A stretch of DNA of 64,000 bases from Isoptericola croceus (GCF_029382255.1 NZ_JARLLG010000002.1:62001-126000), one strand, 5' to 3'; numbered from the stretch's first letter, positions 17,395-26,365 are shown. Notes: generated from the sequence alone by a model not told the origin. A program made the numbers and translations.

Positions 17395-18663
17395 ATGGTC
17401 GCCTACCAGCCCCGTGTCGTCGATGAGCAGCTAGATGTCCTGCAGCCACATCTCGCGGCCATCTCTGTCCACGGACCCAAGGGTGTTGGCAAGACATCGA
17501 CAGTGCGACGGCGGGCAAGCACGGTTCTGGCGCTGGACGACGAGCTCGAGCTCGAGAGGCTCCGGGCAGACCCGGCCGTGGTCACGCGCCTTCCTGGTCC
17601 GGTTCTCCTTGACGAGTGGCAGCGATACCCGGAGATCTGGGACAGGGTGCGGCGTGATGTCGACCGCGGTGCCGAGCCGGGCCGCTACCTCCTGACCGGA
17701 AGCTCGTCGCCCCGCGGCGCGACGGTGCACTCGGGTGCCGGGCGCATCGTCGGTATTCGGATGCGGCCGATGAGCCTGTTCGAGCGTCACATCGACACAC
17801 CTCGCGTCAGCCTGGGGGAACTGCTCGGCGGGACGGCCGTCACCGAGGGCGAGACCACGGCGGATCTCGAGCTCTACGTGCGCGAGATCGTCGCCTCCGG
17901 ATTCCCCGGTGTCCGCGCCGTGCCGTCACATGCCCGTGCCACCGTGCTCGACGCCTACGTGGAGACGATCGTCCAGCGAGAGTTCCCCGAACAGGGGTAC
18001 GCCGTGCGGCGGCCCGCCACCCTGCTCGGATGGCTCGCGGCCTACGCCGCGGCGGAATCCTCCACCGCGAAGTACAACGAGATCCTCGATGCAGCGACTC
18101 CCGCACAGGGTGACAAGCCCGCGAAGACGACCACGATCACCTACCGTGACGTGCTGTCGTCCTTGTGGTTGCTCGATCCCACTCCGGCATGGATCCCGAC
18201 CGGCAACGTCTTCAAGCGGCTCAGCCAGGCGCCGAAGCACCATCTTGCAGACCCCGCTCTGGCGGCGCACCTGCTCCAGCTCGACGAGGACTCGCTGTTG
18301 TCCGGGACCCGCACGCCCACACGGCCGTGGGGTGGCTCGATCCTCGGTGCCCTCTTCGAGTCGCTCGTCACGCTGGACGTCAAGGCATACGCGCCGTTGG
18401 CCGACGCGCGGGTCTACCACCTGCGGGATCGCAACGGAGACCACGAGGTGGACCTGATCGTGCAAGGGCGCGGCGGTCGCGTCGTCGCGATCGAGGTCAA
18501 GCTTGCTGCCTCGGTCCAGGACGCCGACGTGCGGCACCTGCACTGGCTCAAGGAGCGGCTCGGCGACGATCTGGTCGACATGGTCGTGGTGACGACCGGA
18601 CGCCACGCCTACCGCCGTCCGGACGGCGTGGCCGTCGTCCCCGCCGCGTTGCTCGGCCCGTAA
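17395..18663 (+). CDS. AAA-type ATPase with DUF4143 (nuclease-fold) C-terminus
   Basis: The 422-residue protein has a Walker A GPKGVGKTS at 27-35 and a Walker B VLLDEWQ near residue 71. An arginine/sensor region LLTGSSS and the DUF4143 C-terminal domain with GDHEVDLIV...VVAIEVKLA follow, a PD-(D/E)xK-like core in which D, E and K are all present. Such proteins are abundant, patchy and of poorly known function. Mobile-element or defence links are often suggested. The ATG is preceded by three phased repeats. The stop codon TAA is the first three bases of the IS terminal repeat at 18661, so the natural end may have been altered slightly by insertion. Confidence 0.88.
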   Translation: MVAYQPRVVDEQLDVLQPHLAAISVHGPKGVGKTSTVRRRASTVLALDDELELERLRADPAVVTRLPGPVLLDEWQRYPEIWDRVRRDVDRGAEPGRYLLTGSSSPRGATVHSGAGRIVGIRMRPMSLFERHIDTPRVSLGELLGGTAVTEGETTADLELYVREIVASGFPGVRAVPSHARATVLDAYVETIVQREFPEQGYAVRRPATLLGWLAAYAAAESSTAKYNEILDAATPAQGDKPAKTTTITYRDVLSSLWLLDPTPAWIPTGNVFKRLSQAPKHHLADPALAAHLLQLDEDSLLSGTRTPTRPWGGSILGALFESLVTLDVKAYAPLADARVYHLRDRNGDHEVDLIVQGRGGRVVAIEVKLAASVQDADVRHLHWLKERLGDDLVDMVVVTTGRHAYRRPDGVAVVPAALLGP

Positions 18664-18678
18664 AGCGTGTCGAACAAC
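18661..18678. repeat. Left terminal inverted repeat of the IS5-like element
   Basis: TAAAGCGTGTCGAACAAC is the exact reverse complement of 20665-20682. Its TAA is also the stop codon of the DUF4143 gene. Confidence 0.85.
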
Positions 18679-18716
18679 CTCGGTGGGGTGTTCGGCACCG
18701 TCGTTCTCGGACGTCC

Positions 18717-20125
18717 CTATGGCGCGGTAGCGGTAAGGGTTCCCACGTCGTCCCGGCTGGTTTCGTCGGCGCGCGTGCGTCGGCCAGAGCCTTCCGGTCG
18801 GTGGGCGTTGGTGGCCCGGCCTCGTGCTTCGGGGTCCGGAACCTGGGAGAGGTAGTGATTCTCGCCCCAGGTGGCGAGGTTGACCGCGGCGTTCAGGTCG
18901 CGATCGATCTGGTGCCCGCATCCGTCGCAGACGAAGTCGCGGTCCGCGAGGGTGAGCGCCGCCACGAGGTGCCCGCAGGCGGAGCAGGTCTTGGACGACG
19001 GAAGCCACCGGTCCGCGATCAGGACGGTCCCGCCGCGCCAGGTCTGCTTGTAGGTGATCTGGCGGGCGAGCTGGCCCCATGCCGCATCGCTGATGGCCGC
19101 GGCGAGCCGGTGGTTGGCGAGCATGCCGGTGATGTTGAGGTCTTCGATCACGAGCCGGTCGTGGGTCTTGACCAACGCATTCGAGACTTGGTGCAGGAAG
19201 TGATGGCGGCGGGCACGGACCCGCTCATGATGACGGGCCAGCCGGCGGACCGCGGCCCGCCGCCTCGCGGAGCCCTCGACCTTGCGCGAGACGGCCTTGC
19301 CCAGCCGGCGGGTCACCGGCTGGGCGGTCCGCAGCGCCCTCGGCGCCGTGACGACTCGCAGGCTCTCCTCGCCGTCGTTGCGGCGCATGTGCTGGGCGGC
19401 GGGGTGCAAGTCCGCGGCCTCGACGTTCAGCGAGATCCGCCACCGCCCGCCGCGTCGCGTCACAGTCGCGAACAAGACCCTGGCCCGGCCCGTGGCGAGC
19501 AGGCGCCGCAAACCGCGGGTGTCGTCGTGAACCTTGATAGCTCCGATGCCGGGCAGGGTCACCGAGCGGGGCCTGCTTCCCCGAGACGGATCGTGGACCG
19601 CTCACCGGCCTTCGTCTTGGACGTCTTGTTCCGCATCCGGAACGAGCCCCGCTCGTGGTTCTTCTTCTTCAACCTCGGGTGCCCCACGGCCCGTCCGGCT
19701 CGCTTGCCGCGGCGTGAGTCGGTCCACGCCTTGAGGGCCTTGCCGAGATCGACGACCGCCTCCTCGAAGACCTGCGCGGAGACTTCGGAACGCCAGGCAA
19801 GGCCTGTGACGTCAACGTCCGTCTCGCCGACGGTGTTGACGACGAACCTGCGGCCGGCGTCGCCGGATTTCTTCCACGCGTTGAACGCGTTGATCAGGTC
19901 GAAGCCCGTCCATGGCACCGTCACCTGTGCCGCGTGGTCGTTGTCGCCGCTTGCGCCGCCGGCCGCTGCGGCGTCCTTGGACGCGTTGCGGGCATCAAGG
20001 TGCAGGCGCAGGCCCTGGTTGAACGCGAACCTCGCCGCGCCCTCGTGCCGGGCCAGCGCACGAGCCTGTTCTACGGACGGATCCGCTACGAACTGGAACG
20101 TCGTATGCCTGGCCACGACGAGCAC
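18717..20125 (-). pseudogene. tnpB: TnpB-type RNA-guided nuclease, frameshifted and lacking the first RuvC motif
   Basis: Two minus-strand reading frames together make a TnpB. An N-terminal part (20125-19559, 188 residues, GTG start; GTG 20116 is an alternative) has ARHEGAARFAFNQGL and WKKSGDAGRRF. A C-terminal part (19562-18717, 281 residues) has the RuvC-II Glu140 in RLVIEDLNI, the zinc ribbon Cys193/196/212/215 and the RuvC-III DRDLNAA motif at 220-226. The frames meet at a GTGA overlap. Between the end of the beta-barrel (ISLNVEAADLHPAAQH) and the arginine-rich helix region, the expected G-hydrophobic-D motif of RuvC-I is absent, apparently through a deletion of about 25 residues. It is therefore probably not a working nuclease. 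No tnpA accompanies it. Confidence 0.85.
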
Positions 20126-20186
20126 GCTACCGGCGGCGACCGACACAACTGGGAACGTCGGTGCCTTCTCGCAAGATCGTGCGGGT

Positions 20187-20683
20187 GTGAGTGAGTGCTT
20201 CAGCCGCCGCCGGTACCCGTCCGACCTGTCTGACACGGCCTGGTGGCGCATCCGTCCGCACACAAGCACTTCACCCGGTGGACCAGGAACAAGCTGTGGC
20301 AGCGGATCCCGACCCTTCTGCGCGGTGAGGACCGCACCCAGATCGGGCGGGGCAAGACCCCGACCTGCTCGACAAGAACACGTGCACCACGGTGCGGCAC
20401 GTGTGGGCCGACAAGGGGCTACACGGGCCAAGCACCCGCCTACGCCGCCGCCAGAGCGGGGATCGAGCTCAAGATCGTCACCGGCCCGAAACCCGCCGGC
20501 GGGTTCGTCGTCCAACCCCGCCGCTGGGTCGTCGAACGCACCAACGGCTGGATCAACCGACACCGCCGTCTGGTCCGCCAGTACGAGACCACCCTGACCG
20601 CCCACGAAGGCTTCGTCATGCTCTCCCAGATCCGGATCCTGCTACGCCGCCTCGACCGCCGACAGTTGTTCGACACGCTTTAG
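20187..20683 (+). pseudogene. IS5-family transposase remnant with internal deletion and frameshifts
   Basis: From GTG 20187 one frame reads SRRRYPSDLSDTAWWRIRP, the usual N-terminus of IS5/IS427-type transposases. A second frame then reads HKHFTRWTRNKLWQRI, which continues it. A third reads VWADKG and, after an apparent extra G near 20417, the 20243-20683 frame resumes with YTGQAPAYAAARAGIELKIV and PRRWVVERTNGWINRHRRL, the C-terminal block holding the last catalytic Glu. The middle, with the first two catalytic Asp residues, is missing. The final stop lies at the right terminal repeat. Confidence 0.85.
20665..20682. repeat. Right terminal inverted repeat of the IS5-like element
   Basis: GTTGTTCGACACGCTTTA is the exact complement of the left repeat at 18661-18678 and overlaps the 3' end of the transposase remnant. 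Confidence 0.85.
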
Positions 20684-20748
20684 ACTCGCGCAGTCAGCGC
20701 CTCCGCGCTGCCAGCCAGTGCCGCCGTCGTTCCCACCGAAGGGCCTCG

Positions 20749-21705
20749 ATGAAGCTCGTCGTCCAGATCCCGTGCCTCGACGAGGCCGCCACCCTCCCGC
20801 TCGTGCTCGCCACGCTCCCGCGGGAGGTGCCCGGGTTCGACAGCGTGGAGGTCCTCGTCATCGACGACGGTTCCACCGACGGCACGGCCGAGGTCGCCCG
20901 GAACCTCGGCGTCGACCACGTGCTGCGCCACACGAGCACCATGGGCCTGGCCCGCTCGTTCCGCGACGGCGTCGACCACGCGCTGGCCCACGGGGCCGAC
21001 GTCGTGGTCAACACCGACGGCGACAACCAGTACCCGTCCGAGCGCATCGCCGACCTTGTGGCGCCGATCCTCACCGGTGAGGCCGACGTCGTGGTCGGGG
21101 ACCGGCAGACCGCCACCATCGAGCACTTCTCGCCGTTCAAGAAGCGGATGCAGCGCGTGGGCAGCCGGGTCGTCAGCGCGGCGGCGAAGGCGAGCCTGCC
21201 CGACGCCGCGAGCGGGTTCCGCGCCTACTCCCGGCACGCGCTGCTGCGGCTCAACGTGGTGACCCAGTTCAGCTACACGATGGAGACCATCATCCAGGCC
21301 GGCAACAAGGGCCTCCGAATCGTCTCGGTGCCGGTCGTCACCAACCCCAAGACCCGTGAGTCGCGGCTGTTCCGCAACATCTGGCAGCACATGGGCCGGT
21401 CGGCGCGTGCGATCGTGCGCAGCTGGATCATGTTCCGCCCGCACCTGGTGTTCCTCACGCTCGGCCTGCTGTTCTTCCTCGCCTCCGCCGTGCCGGCGGT
21501 GCGGTTCCTCGTGTTCTTCGCCCAGGGCGAGGGCGGGGGACACGTGCAGTCGCTCGTGTTCGCCGCCGCGATGCTCGTCGGCGCCCTGCTGTGCCTCGCC
21601 CTGCTGGTCATCGCCGACCTGCTGCGCACCAACCGCACCCTGCTCGAGGACTCCCTCGAACGGCTCAAGAAGCTGCAGTACGGGCCGGACCATGACGCCC
21701 ACTGA
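20749..21705 (+). CDS. Glycosyltransferase family 2 protein (DPMS/ArnC-like) with C-terminal membrane helices
   Basis: The ATG at 20749 gives 318 residues. The GT-A domain begins MKLVVQIPCLDEAATL and carries DDGSTDGT near residue 40 and the metal-binding NTDGDNQY near residue 86. Two C-terminal membrane helices (LVFLTLGLLFFLASAVPAV and SLVFAAAMLVGALLCLALLVI) place it at the inner membrane face. The type makes polyprenyl-phosphate-linked sugars or transfers a sugar to a lipid carrier. It probably belonged to one operon with the glycosyltransferase at 23547, now separated by the AlbA_2 gene. Confidence 0.9.
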   Translation: MKLVVQIPCLDEAATLPLVLATLPREVPGFDSVEVLVIDDGSTDGTAEVARNLGVDHVLRHTSTMGLARSFRDGVDHALAHGADVVVNTDGDNQYPSERIADLVAPILTGEADVVVGDRQTATIEHFSPFKKRMQRVGSRVVSAAAKASLPDAASGFRAYSRHALLRLNVVTQFSYTMETIIQAGNKGLRIVSVPVVTNPKTRESRLFRNIWQHMGRSARAIVRSWIMFRPHLVFLTLGLLFFLASAVPAVRFLVFFAQGEGGGHVQSLVFAAAMLVGALLCLALLVIADLLRTNRTLLEDSLERLKKLQYGPDHDAH

Positions 21706-21714
21706 GCGGCATCA

Positions 21715-21756
21715 TCGTTAGCGAGGCAATGACGAAGTTAACGACTATGCTAACGA
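21715..21756. promoter_or_regulatory. Triple GYTAACGA repeat before the AlbA_2 gene
   Basis: TCGTTAGC at 21715-21722 is the inverted form of GCTAACGA at 21749-21756, and GTTAACGA lies between them at 21737-21744, 12 bp before the last copy. The stretch is visibly AT-richer than its surroundings and lies 40 bp upstream of the GTG at 21796. It is a likely operator/promoter, and the HTH at the end of the AlbA_2 protein is a candidate binder. Confidence 0.55.
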
Positions 21757-21795
21757 AGATGTTGATGACGATGCAGGTCAGGTTGGGTCGGTGTC

Positions 21796-23550
21796 GTGAC
21801 GGACGATGAGCTCAAGGACATCGTCGCGCGACTTCGTGCTGTCGGAGACGACGCCGCCGACATCGAGGCGAAGACTGCGCGCACCGCACTGCCGAAGAGC
21901 GTTCGGGAGACGGTGTCGGCCTTCCAGAACACCCATGGTGGGGTACTCGTCCTGGGCCTGAACGAGAAGAGTGGGTTCGAGGCGACCGGGGTCGACGAAC
22001 CAGCAAGGATCTGCGCCGATCTCGCCTCGCTGTGTGCGCAGGAGATGGAACCTCCGGTGCGCCCCCTCATTGCGACCCACCTGTTCGAGGGGCAGCAGCT
22101 CGTCATCGCCGAGATCCCGGAACTGGACGCCGCCCAGCGTCCGTCGTACTACAAGGGTGCTGGGATGAACCGTGGGAGCTTCGTCCGGGTGAGCGACGGT
22201 GATCAGCACCTGACGAGCTACGAGGTTCAACTGATGCTGGCCGCTCGCGGCCAACCGGTCGACGACGAGCAGCCGGTCATGTCAGCCGACCTTGACGATC
22301 TGGATATCGAGCTTGTCGGGGCGTACATCGCAAGGATCCGCCGGGACCGTCCGCGCGTCTTCGGTGAGGCAAGCGACGAGACCGTCCTGCGACGCACGGG
22401 CGTGGTCACCCCGACGGAGGCCGGGCCACGTCCGACACTCGCCGGACTACTTGCGCTGGGTTCCTACCCGCAGCAGTACTTTCCCCAGGTCTCGCTCACC
22501 TTCGTCCGGTACCCCTCCGCGGACGGCCCCGGTGCCGACGGCATCCGGTTTCTGGACAACGTCCATGTTGAGGGGCCCGTCCCGCTCATGGTGCGCGACG
22601 CTCTGGCTGCGATCCGATCCAACATGGCGCGGCGTGCAATCGTCACCGGGGCGGGCCGGACCGATGTGTGGGAGTACCCGGAGATCGCGCTTCGAGAGGC
22701 GATCACGAATGCACTTGCCCACCGTGATCTCTCGCCGGTCAGCCTGGGGACGCAGGTGCAGGTGGAGATGTACCCCGACCGGATCGTCGTCAGGAATCCC
22801 GGTGGGCTGTTCGGCCCGGTCGGGCTCGACCGTCTCGGCGGGGACGACCTCGTGTCGTCGGCACGGAACGCGCGGCTGATGAAGATCCTTGAAGACGTCG
22901 AGCTACCTGGCCTCGGCACAGTGTGCGAGAACCGAGGGTCCGGCATTCGTGACATGCGCATCGCCCTGAGGAATGCCGGGATGCGCCCTCCCGAGCTGAC
23001 CGACCGAATCTCCACCTTCTCCGTGACGCTCGGCAACCATGCGCTCGTCAGTGACGATGTCGTCGCCTGGATCCGCAGCCTCGGCCAGGATGGTCTGACC
23101 GAGTCCCAGATCATTGCGCTGGCGATCCTGCGCAGTGGCCAGTCGCTCGACAACCTCACCTATCGAACGGCGACCAGCATCGACAGTCGCGTCGCGACGT
23201 CGGAGCTCGGGGACCTCGTTGCCCGGGGGATCGTCGAGCAGAGTGGCAGTCGGCGTTGGGCTACCTACAACCTTGTCGATGAACCGGCGAGACTCTCGCT
23301 GCCCTCACGTGCTCCGCGCCAGCGAGCCGACAGGCGTGCCGAGATCCTTCGCGCCATCGGCGACGGGGAGTTGTCTCGAGCCCAGATCACGGAGCGAACA
23401 GGGCTGTCGCCGGGGATCGTGACCCGTTGGCTTCGCCGGCTCCGGGACTCGGGGGACGTCGAGACCGTGGGGGGCGGGCCGCGTAGTCCGAACATCACCT
23501 ACCGCAGGGTGCGCGCCGGCCAGTCATCCGACAGGGGGCGGGACGAGTGA
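21796..23550 (+). CDS. AlbA_2 (Schlafen-like) putative DNA-binding ATPase with C-terminal HTH
   Basis: A 584-residue protein from GTG 21796. The N-terminal AlbA_2 domain (about 1-130) includes DIEAKTAR and SVRETVSAFQNTHGGVLVLGLNE. A GHKL-like ATPase module follows, with EIALREAITNALAHRDL near residue 293 and ENRGSGIRDM near 378. Two helix-turn-helix regions end the protein, the last being SRAQITERTGLSPGIVTRWLRRLRDSG. This architecture is common in ATP-dependent transcriptional regulators and in accessory or defence islands. Base composition is lower in GC than the flanking glycosyltransferase genes, suggesting transfer. Its TGA overlaps the next GTG (23547-23550), so it is now translationally coupled to a sugar-transfer gene. 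Confidence 0.85.
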   Translation: MTDDELKDIVARLRAVGDDAADIEAKTARTALPKSVRETVSAFQNTHGGVLVLGLNEKSGFEATGVDEPARICADLASLCAQEMEPPVRPLIATHLFEGQQLVIAEIPELDAAQRPSYYKGAGMNRGSFVRVSDGDQHLTSYEVQLMLAARGQPVDDEQPVMSADLDDLDIELVGAYIARIRRDRPRVFGEASDETVLRRTGVVTPTEAGPRPTLAGLLALGSYPQQYFPQVSLTFVRYPSADGPGADGIRFLDNVHVEGPVPLMVRDALAAIRSNMARRAIVTGAGRTDVWEYPEIALREAITNALAHRDLSPVSLGTQVQVEMYPDRIVVRNPGGLFGPVGLDRLGGDDLVSSARNARLMKILEDVELPGLGTVCENRGSGIRDMRIALRNAGMRPPELTDRISTFSVTLGNHALVSDDVVAWIRSLGQDGLTESQIIALAILRSGQSLDNLTYRTATSIDSRVATSELGDLVARGIVEQSGSRRWATYNLVDEPARLSLPSRAPRQRADRRAEILRAIGDGELSRAQITERTGLSPGIVTRWLRRLRDSGDVETVGGGPRSPNITYRRVRAGQSSDRGRDE

Positions 23551-24671
23551 TCGTCGCGTTCGGTACCTACGACGCCGCCCGGCACCCCCGCGCCGGGATC
23601 CTCACCGCCGGGCTGCGCGCCCACGGGTACGCGGTGACCGAGCTGAACCACCCCCTCGGGTTCAGCACTGCCGAGCGTGTCCGCATGCTCCGCCAGCCGT
23701 GGCGCCTGCCGCTGCTGCTGATCCGCCTGCTGACCTGCTGGGCGCTGCTGGTGCGTGACGACCTCGCCCACCGCCGCGCGCACGGCGCCCCCGACGCGCT
23801 GCTGGTGGGCTACCTCGGCCACTTCGACGTGGTCCTCGCCCGGCTGCTGCACCCGCGCACCACCGTGGTGCTCGACCACCTCGTCTTCGCCGCCGACACC
23901 GCCGCCGACCGCGGTGCCCGCGGCCTGCGCGTGCGCCTGCTGCGCGGCCTGGACCGCCTCGCGTGCGCGTGCGCCGACGTCGTCGTCCTCGACACCGCCG
24001 AGCACCGCGCGATGCTCCGCGACCCCGCGCGCGGCGTGGTGGTGGCCGTCGGTGCCCCGGACGCCTGGTTTGCCACGACGCCCGCGCCCGACGGCGGCAC
24101 CCTGACCGCCGAGGACCCGTTGCGGGTGGTGTTCTTCGGTCTGTTCACGCCGCTGCAGGGTGCCACGGTGCTGGCCGAGGCGCTCGCGGCCGCCCTGCCC
24201 CGCGCCGCCGCGGCCGGCCGGCCCCTCGAGGCCACCCTGGCCGGTTCCGGGCAGGACCACGCGGCCGCCCGGGCGGTGCTCGACGGCGTCCCGGGCGTGC
24301 GATGGATCGACTGGGTCGAGCCCGACGCGCTGCCAGGGCTGGTCGCGGCCCACGACGTCTGCCTCGGCATCTTCTCCGACACCCCGAAAGGGCTGCGGGT
24401 GGTGCCCAACAAGGTGTTCCAGGGCCTCGCCGCCGGGTGCGTCGTCGTCACCTCCGACACCCCGCCGCAGCGCCGGCTGCTCGGCGAGCACCTCGAGCTC
24501 GTCCCGCCCGCCGACCCGGCGGCGCTCGCCGACCGGCTGCTGGAGCTCACCGATCCCGACCGGCTCGCCGCCGCCCGGGCCCGCGCCGGGGATGCCGTCG
24601 AGCAGATCCGGCCCGCCGCCGTCGTCGGCCCGCTCCGGGTGGCGCTCGCCGCCCGCGGGGTGCGGCCGTGA
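23547..24671 (+). CDS. Glycosyltransferase family 4 protein
   Basis: The 374-residue GT-B protein starts at a GTG inside the preceding stop. The N-terminal acceptor domain includes YLGHFDVVLARLLHPRTTVVLDHLVF. The C-terminal nucleotide-sugar domain has DPLRVVFFGLFTPLQGATVLAEAL, and then the GT4 signature around KVFQGLAAGCVVVTSDTPPQRRLL (positions from about 290). No membrane helix is evident apart from a hydrophobic stretch at LPLLLIRLLTCWALLV that probably docks it to the membrane. It is coupled by GTGA to the flippase-like fusion gene downstream. The sugar donor cannot be deduced. Confidence 0.9.
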   Translation: MIVAFGTYDAARHPRAGILTAGLRAHGYAVTELNHPLGFSTAERVRMLRQPWRLPLLLIRLLTCWALLVRDDLAHRRAHGAPDALLVGYLGHFDVVLARLLHPRTTVVLDHLVFAADTAADRGARGLRVRLLRGLDRLACACADVVVLDTAEHRAMLRDPARGVVVAVGAPDAWFATTPAPDGGTLTAEDPLRVVFFGLFTPLQGATVLAEALAAALPRAAAAGRPLEATLAGSGQDHAAARAVLDGVPGVRWIDWVEPDALPGLVAAHDVCLGIFSDTPKGLRVVPNKVFQGLAAGCVVVTSDTPPQRRLLGEHLELVPPADPAALADRLLELTDPDRLAAARARAGDAVEQIRPAAVVGPLRVALAARGVRP

Positions 24672-26365
24672 CGGGGGCGAAGGTCGCACCTGCCCGGCTG
24701 CTCGGGGTGGTGCGCTCACCCTGGGTGCGGTGGGGGTTCCTTGTCCTCGCGCTCGGGCTGGCCGTCTACGCGGTGGTCGCCGTGCGCGCCGACCTCCTCG
24801 ATGCCGCCCGCGCGCTGTCCGCCGCACGACTCGCGGCGGCGCTCGTGGCCTCCCTGCTCTTCGTCGTCGCGACGCTGATGTCCTGGCGGGCCGTCCTGGC
24901 GGACCTCGGATCGCGGCTCGACGCGCGCTCCGCCGTCGCGGTGTTCGGCATCAGCCAGCTCGGCAAGTACCTGCCGGGGGGAGTGTGGAACATCGTCGCG
25001 GCCGCCGAGGTCGGCGCCGACCACGGCGTACCCCGCCGCCGCACCATGACCGCCACGGCCGTCGCCACCGGCGTCGGCGTCGTCTCGGGGGCGGTCGTCG
25101 GTGCCGCCGCGCTGCCGTTCCTCGCGGCGGACGCGCTCGGTCCCTGGGCCTGGACGCTGTGGGTGCTGCCCGCCGTCGTCGTCCTGCTGCTCCCGCCCGT
25201 GCTCAACCGGCTGCTCGCCGCCGCCCTGCGGTTCGCGCGCCGCGCACCCCTGGAGCACCCGCTGTCGTGGCGCGGACTCGCCGCGGCCGCCGCGTGGGCC
25301 GTGCTCGGCTGGATGTGCGTGGGCGCCCAGGTGTGGTTGCTCGCGACCGGGCTCGGCATGGCCACCGGGGTGCGGACGCTCGCGCTCGCCGTCGGCGGCT
25401 ACGCGCTGGCCTGGATGGTCGGGTTCCTGCTCGTGGTCGTCCCCGCCGGGGCCGGCGCGCGCGAACTCGTGCTGCTCGGGGTCCTGGCCGGCACCCTGCC
25501 GCACGCCGAGCTGCTCCTGGTGGTGCTGGTCAGCCGCGTCCTGGTGACGCTGGCCGACCTGGCCCTCGCCGGGGCCGGGGCGCTCGTGCGCCGCGCGCCC
25601 GCCCCACCGCTCGCGCCGCGCGCCCGGCTGCGCTGGGACGTCGTGCGCCGCGCGCTGCCCCGGCGCCGCGCGCGGGTGCTGGAGGTCGGCTGCGGTCAGG
25701 GAGCTGTGGGCGCCCGGATCGCCGCACGCCACGACTACACGGCCGTCGAGCTGGACGAGACCACCTGGGCGGTCGCGGTGGCTCGTGTCGGCAGGGCGGC
25801 CCCGGGGGCGCGGGTGCTGCGCGGCGACCTCTCCGCCCTGGGTGAGGACGAACGGTTCGACGTCGTGTGCGCGTTCGAGGTGATCGAGCACCTCGACGAC
25901 GACGTCGCGGCGCTCGCCGAGTGGGTCGCCCGGGTACGCCCCGGCGGCGAGCTGCTGCTCTCCACCCCGGCCTGGCCCGGTCGCTTCGGCCCCTGGGACA
26001 CCCTGGCGGGGCACTACCGCCGCTACGACCCCGCCGACCTGCACCGGATGCTCACCGACGCCGGGCTCACCGACGTCGACGTCCGCCTCTACGACGCCCC
26101 GATCGGCTACCTCCTCGAGGCGGTGCGCAACCGCGTGGCGCGCCGTCGGGCGGGGGACCGGATCGAGGCGGACCCGGCCGGGCAGACCGCCGGCAGCGGA
26201 CGCGTCCTGCAACCCACGTCGCCCGTGACGGGGGCGCTCGTGACCGCTGCGGTCTGGCCGTTCTGCCTGCTGCAGCGGGCGCTCCCCCGCCACGGGACCG
26301 GCATCGTCGCCCGCGGGCGACGACCCGTGCCGCACCCAGACACTCGGCACCCGGAGGAGACATGA
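24668..26365 (+). CDS. Fusion: UPF0104/LPG-synthase-type membrane domain plus SAM-dependent methyltransferase
   Basis: The GTG at 24668 overlaps the previous stop (GTGA). The 565-residue product has about eight membrane helices (about 18-310) with ISQLGKYLPGGVWNIVAAAEVG, the signature of the lysylphosphatidylglycerol-synthase membrane region found in putative flippases. A class-I methyltransferase follows (about 318-550) with VLEVGCGQGAVGARI, FDVVCAFEVIEHLDDD and LLLSTPAWPGRFGPWDTLAGHYRRY. The domains are usually separate genes. The next gene is a stand-alone near-copy of the same methyltransferase, so the fusion probably arose by loss of a stop between duplicated genes or by joining after duplication. 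Methylation of a lipid-linked glycan is inferred. Confidence 0.88.
   Translation: MTGAKVAPARLLGVVRSPWVRWGFLVLALGLAVYAVVAVRADLLDAARALSAARLAAALVASLLFVVATLMSWRAVLADLGSRLDARSAVAVFGISQLGKYLPGGVWNIVAAAEVGADHGVPRRRTMTATAVATGVGVVSGAVVGAAALPFLAADALGPWAWTLWVLPAVVVLLLPPVLNRLLAAALRFARRAPLEHPLSWRGLAAAAAWAVLGWMCVGAQVWLLATGLGMATGVRTLALAVGGYALAWMVGFLLVVVPAGAGARELVLLGVLAGTLPHAELLLVVLVSRVLVTLADLALAGAGALVRRAPAPPLAPRARLRWDVVRRALPRRRARVLEVGCGQGAVGARIAARHDYTAVELDETTWAVAVARVGRAAPGARVLRGDLSALGEDERFDVVCAFEVIEHLDDDVAALAEWVARVRPGGELLLSTPAWPGRFGPWDTLAGHYRRYDPADLHRMLTDAGLTDVDVRLYDAPIGYLLEAVRNRVARRRAGDRIEADPAGQTAGSGRVLQPTSPVTGALVTAAVWPFCLLQRALPRHGTGIVARGRRPVPHPDTRHPEET

Larger units (their letters stand above)
18661..20682. 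mobile_element. Decayed IS5-family-like element containing a tnpB gene
   Basis: Perfect 18-bp inverted repeats (TAAAGCGTGTCGAACAAC and its complement) bound 2022 bp. Inside are a broken IS5-type transposase (20187-20683) reaching the right repeat, and an unrelated IS605/IS1341-type tnpB (18717-20125, opposite strand) filling the part next to the left repeat. A TA dinucleotide at each junction (reading the repeat as AAGCGTG...) is compatible with the short TA target duplication of this family. The tnpB probably inserted upstream of the transposase of the older IS. No tnpA gene is present. Confidence 0.75.

Noticed and set aside
20187-20683. Functional IS5-family transposase
   Set aside because: The coding sense jumps between three frames and the central catalytic region is absent.
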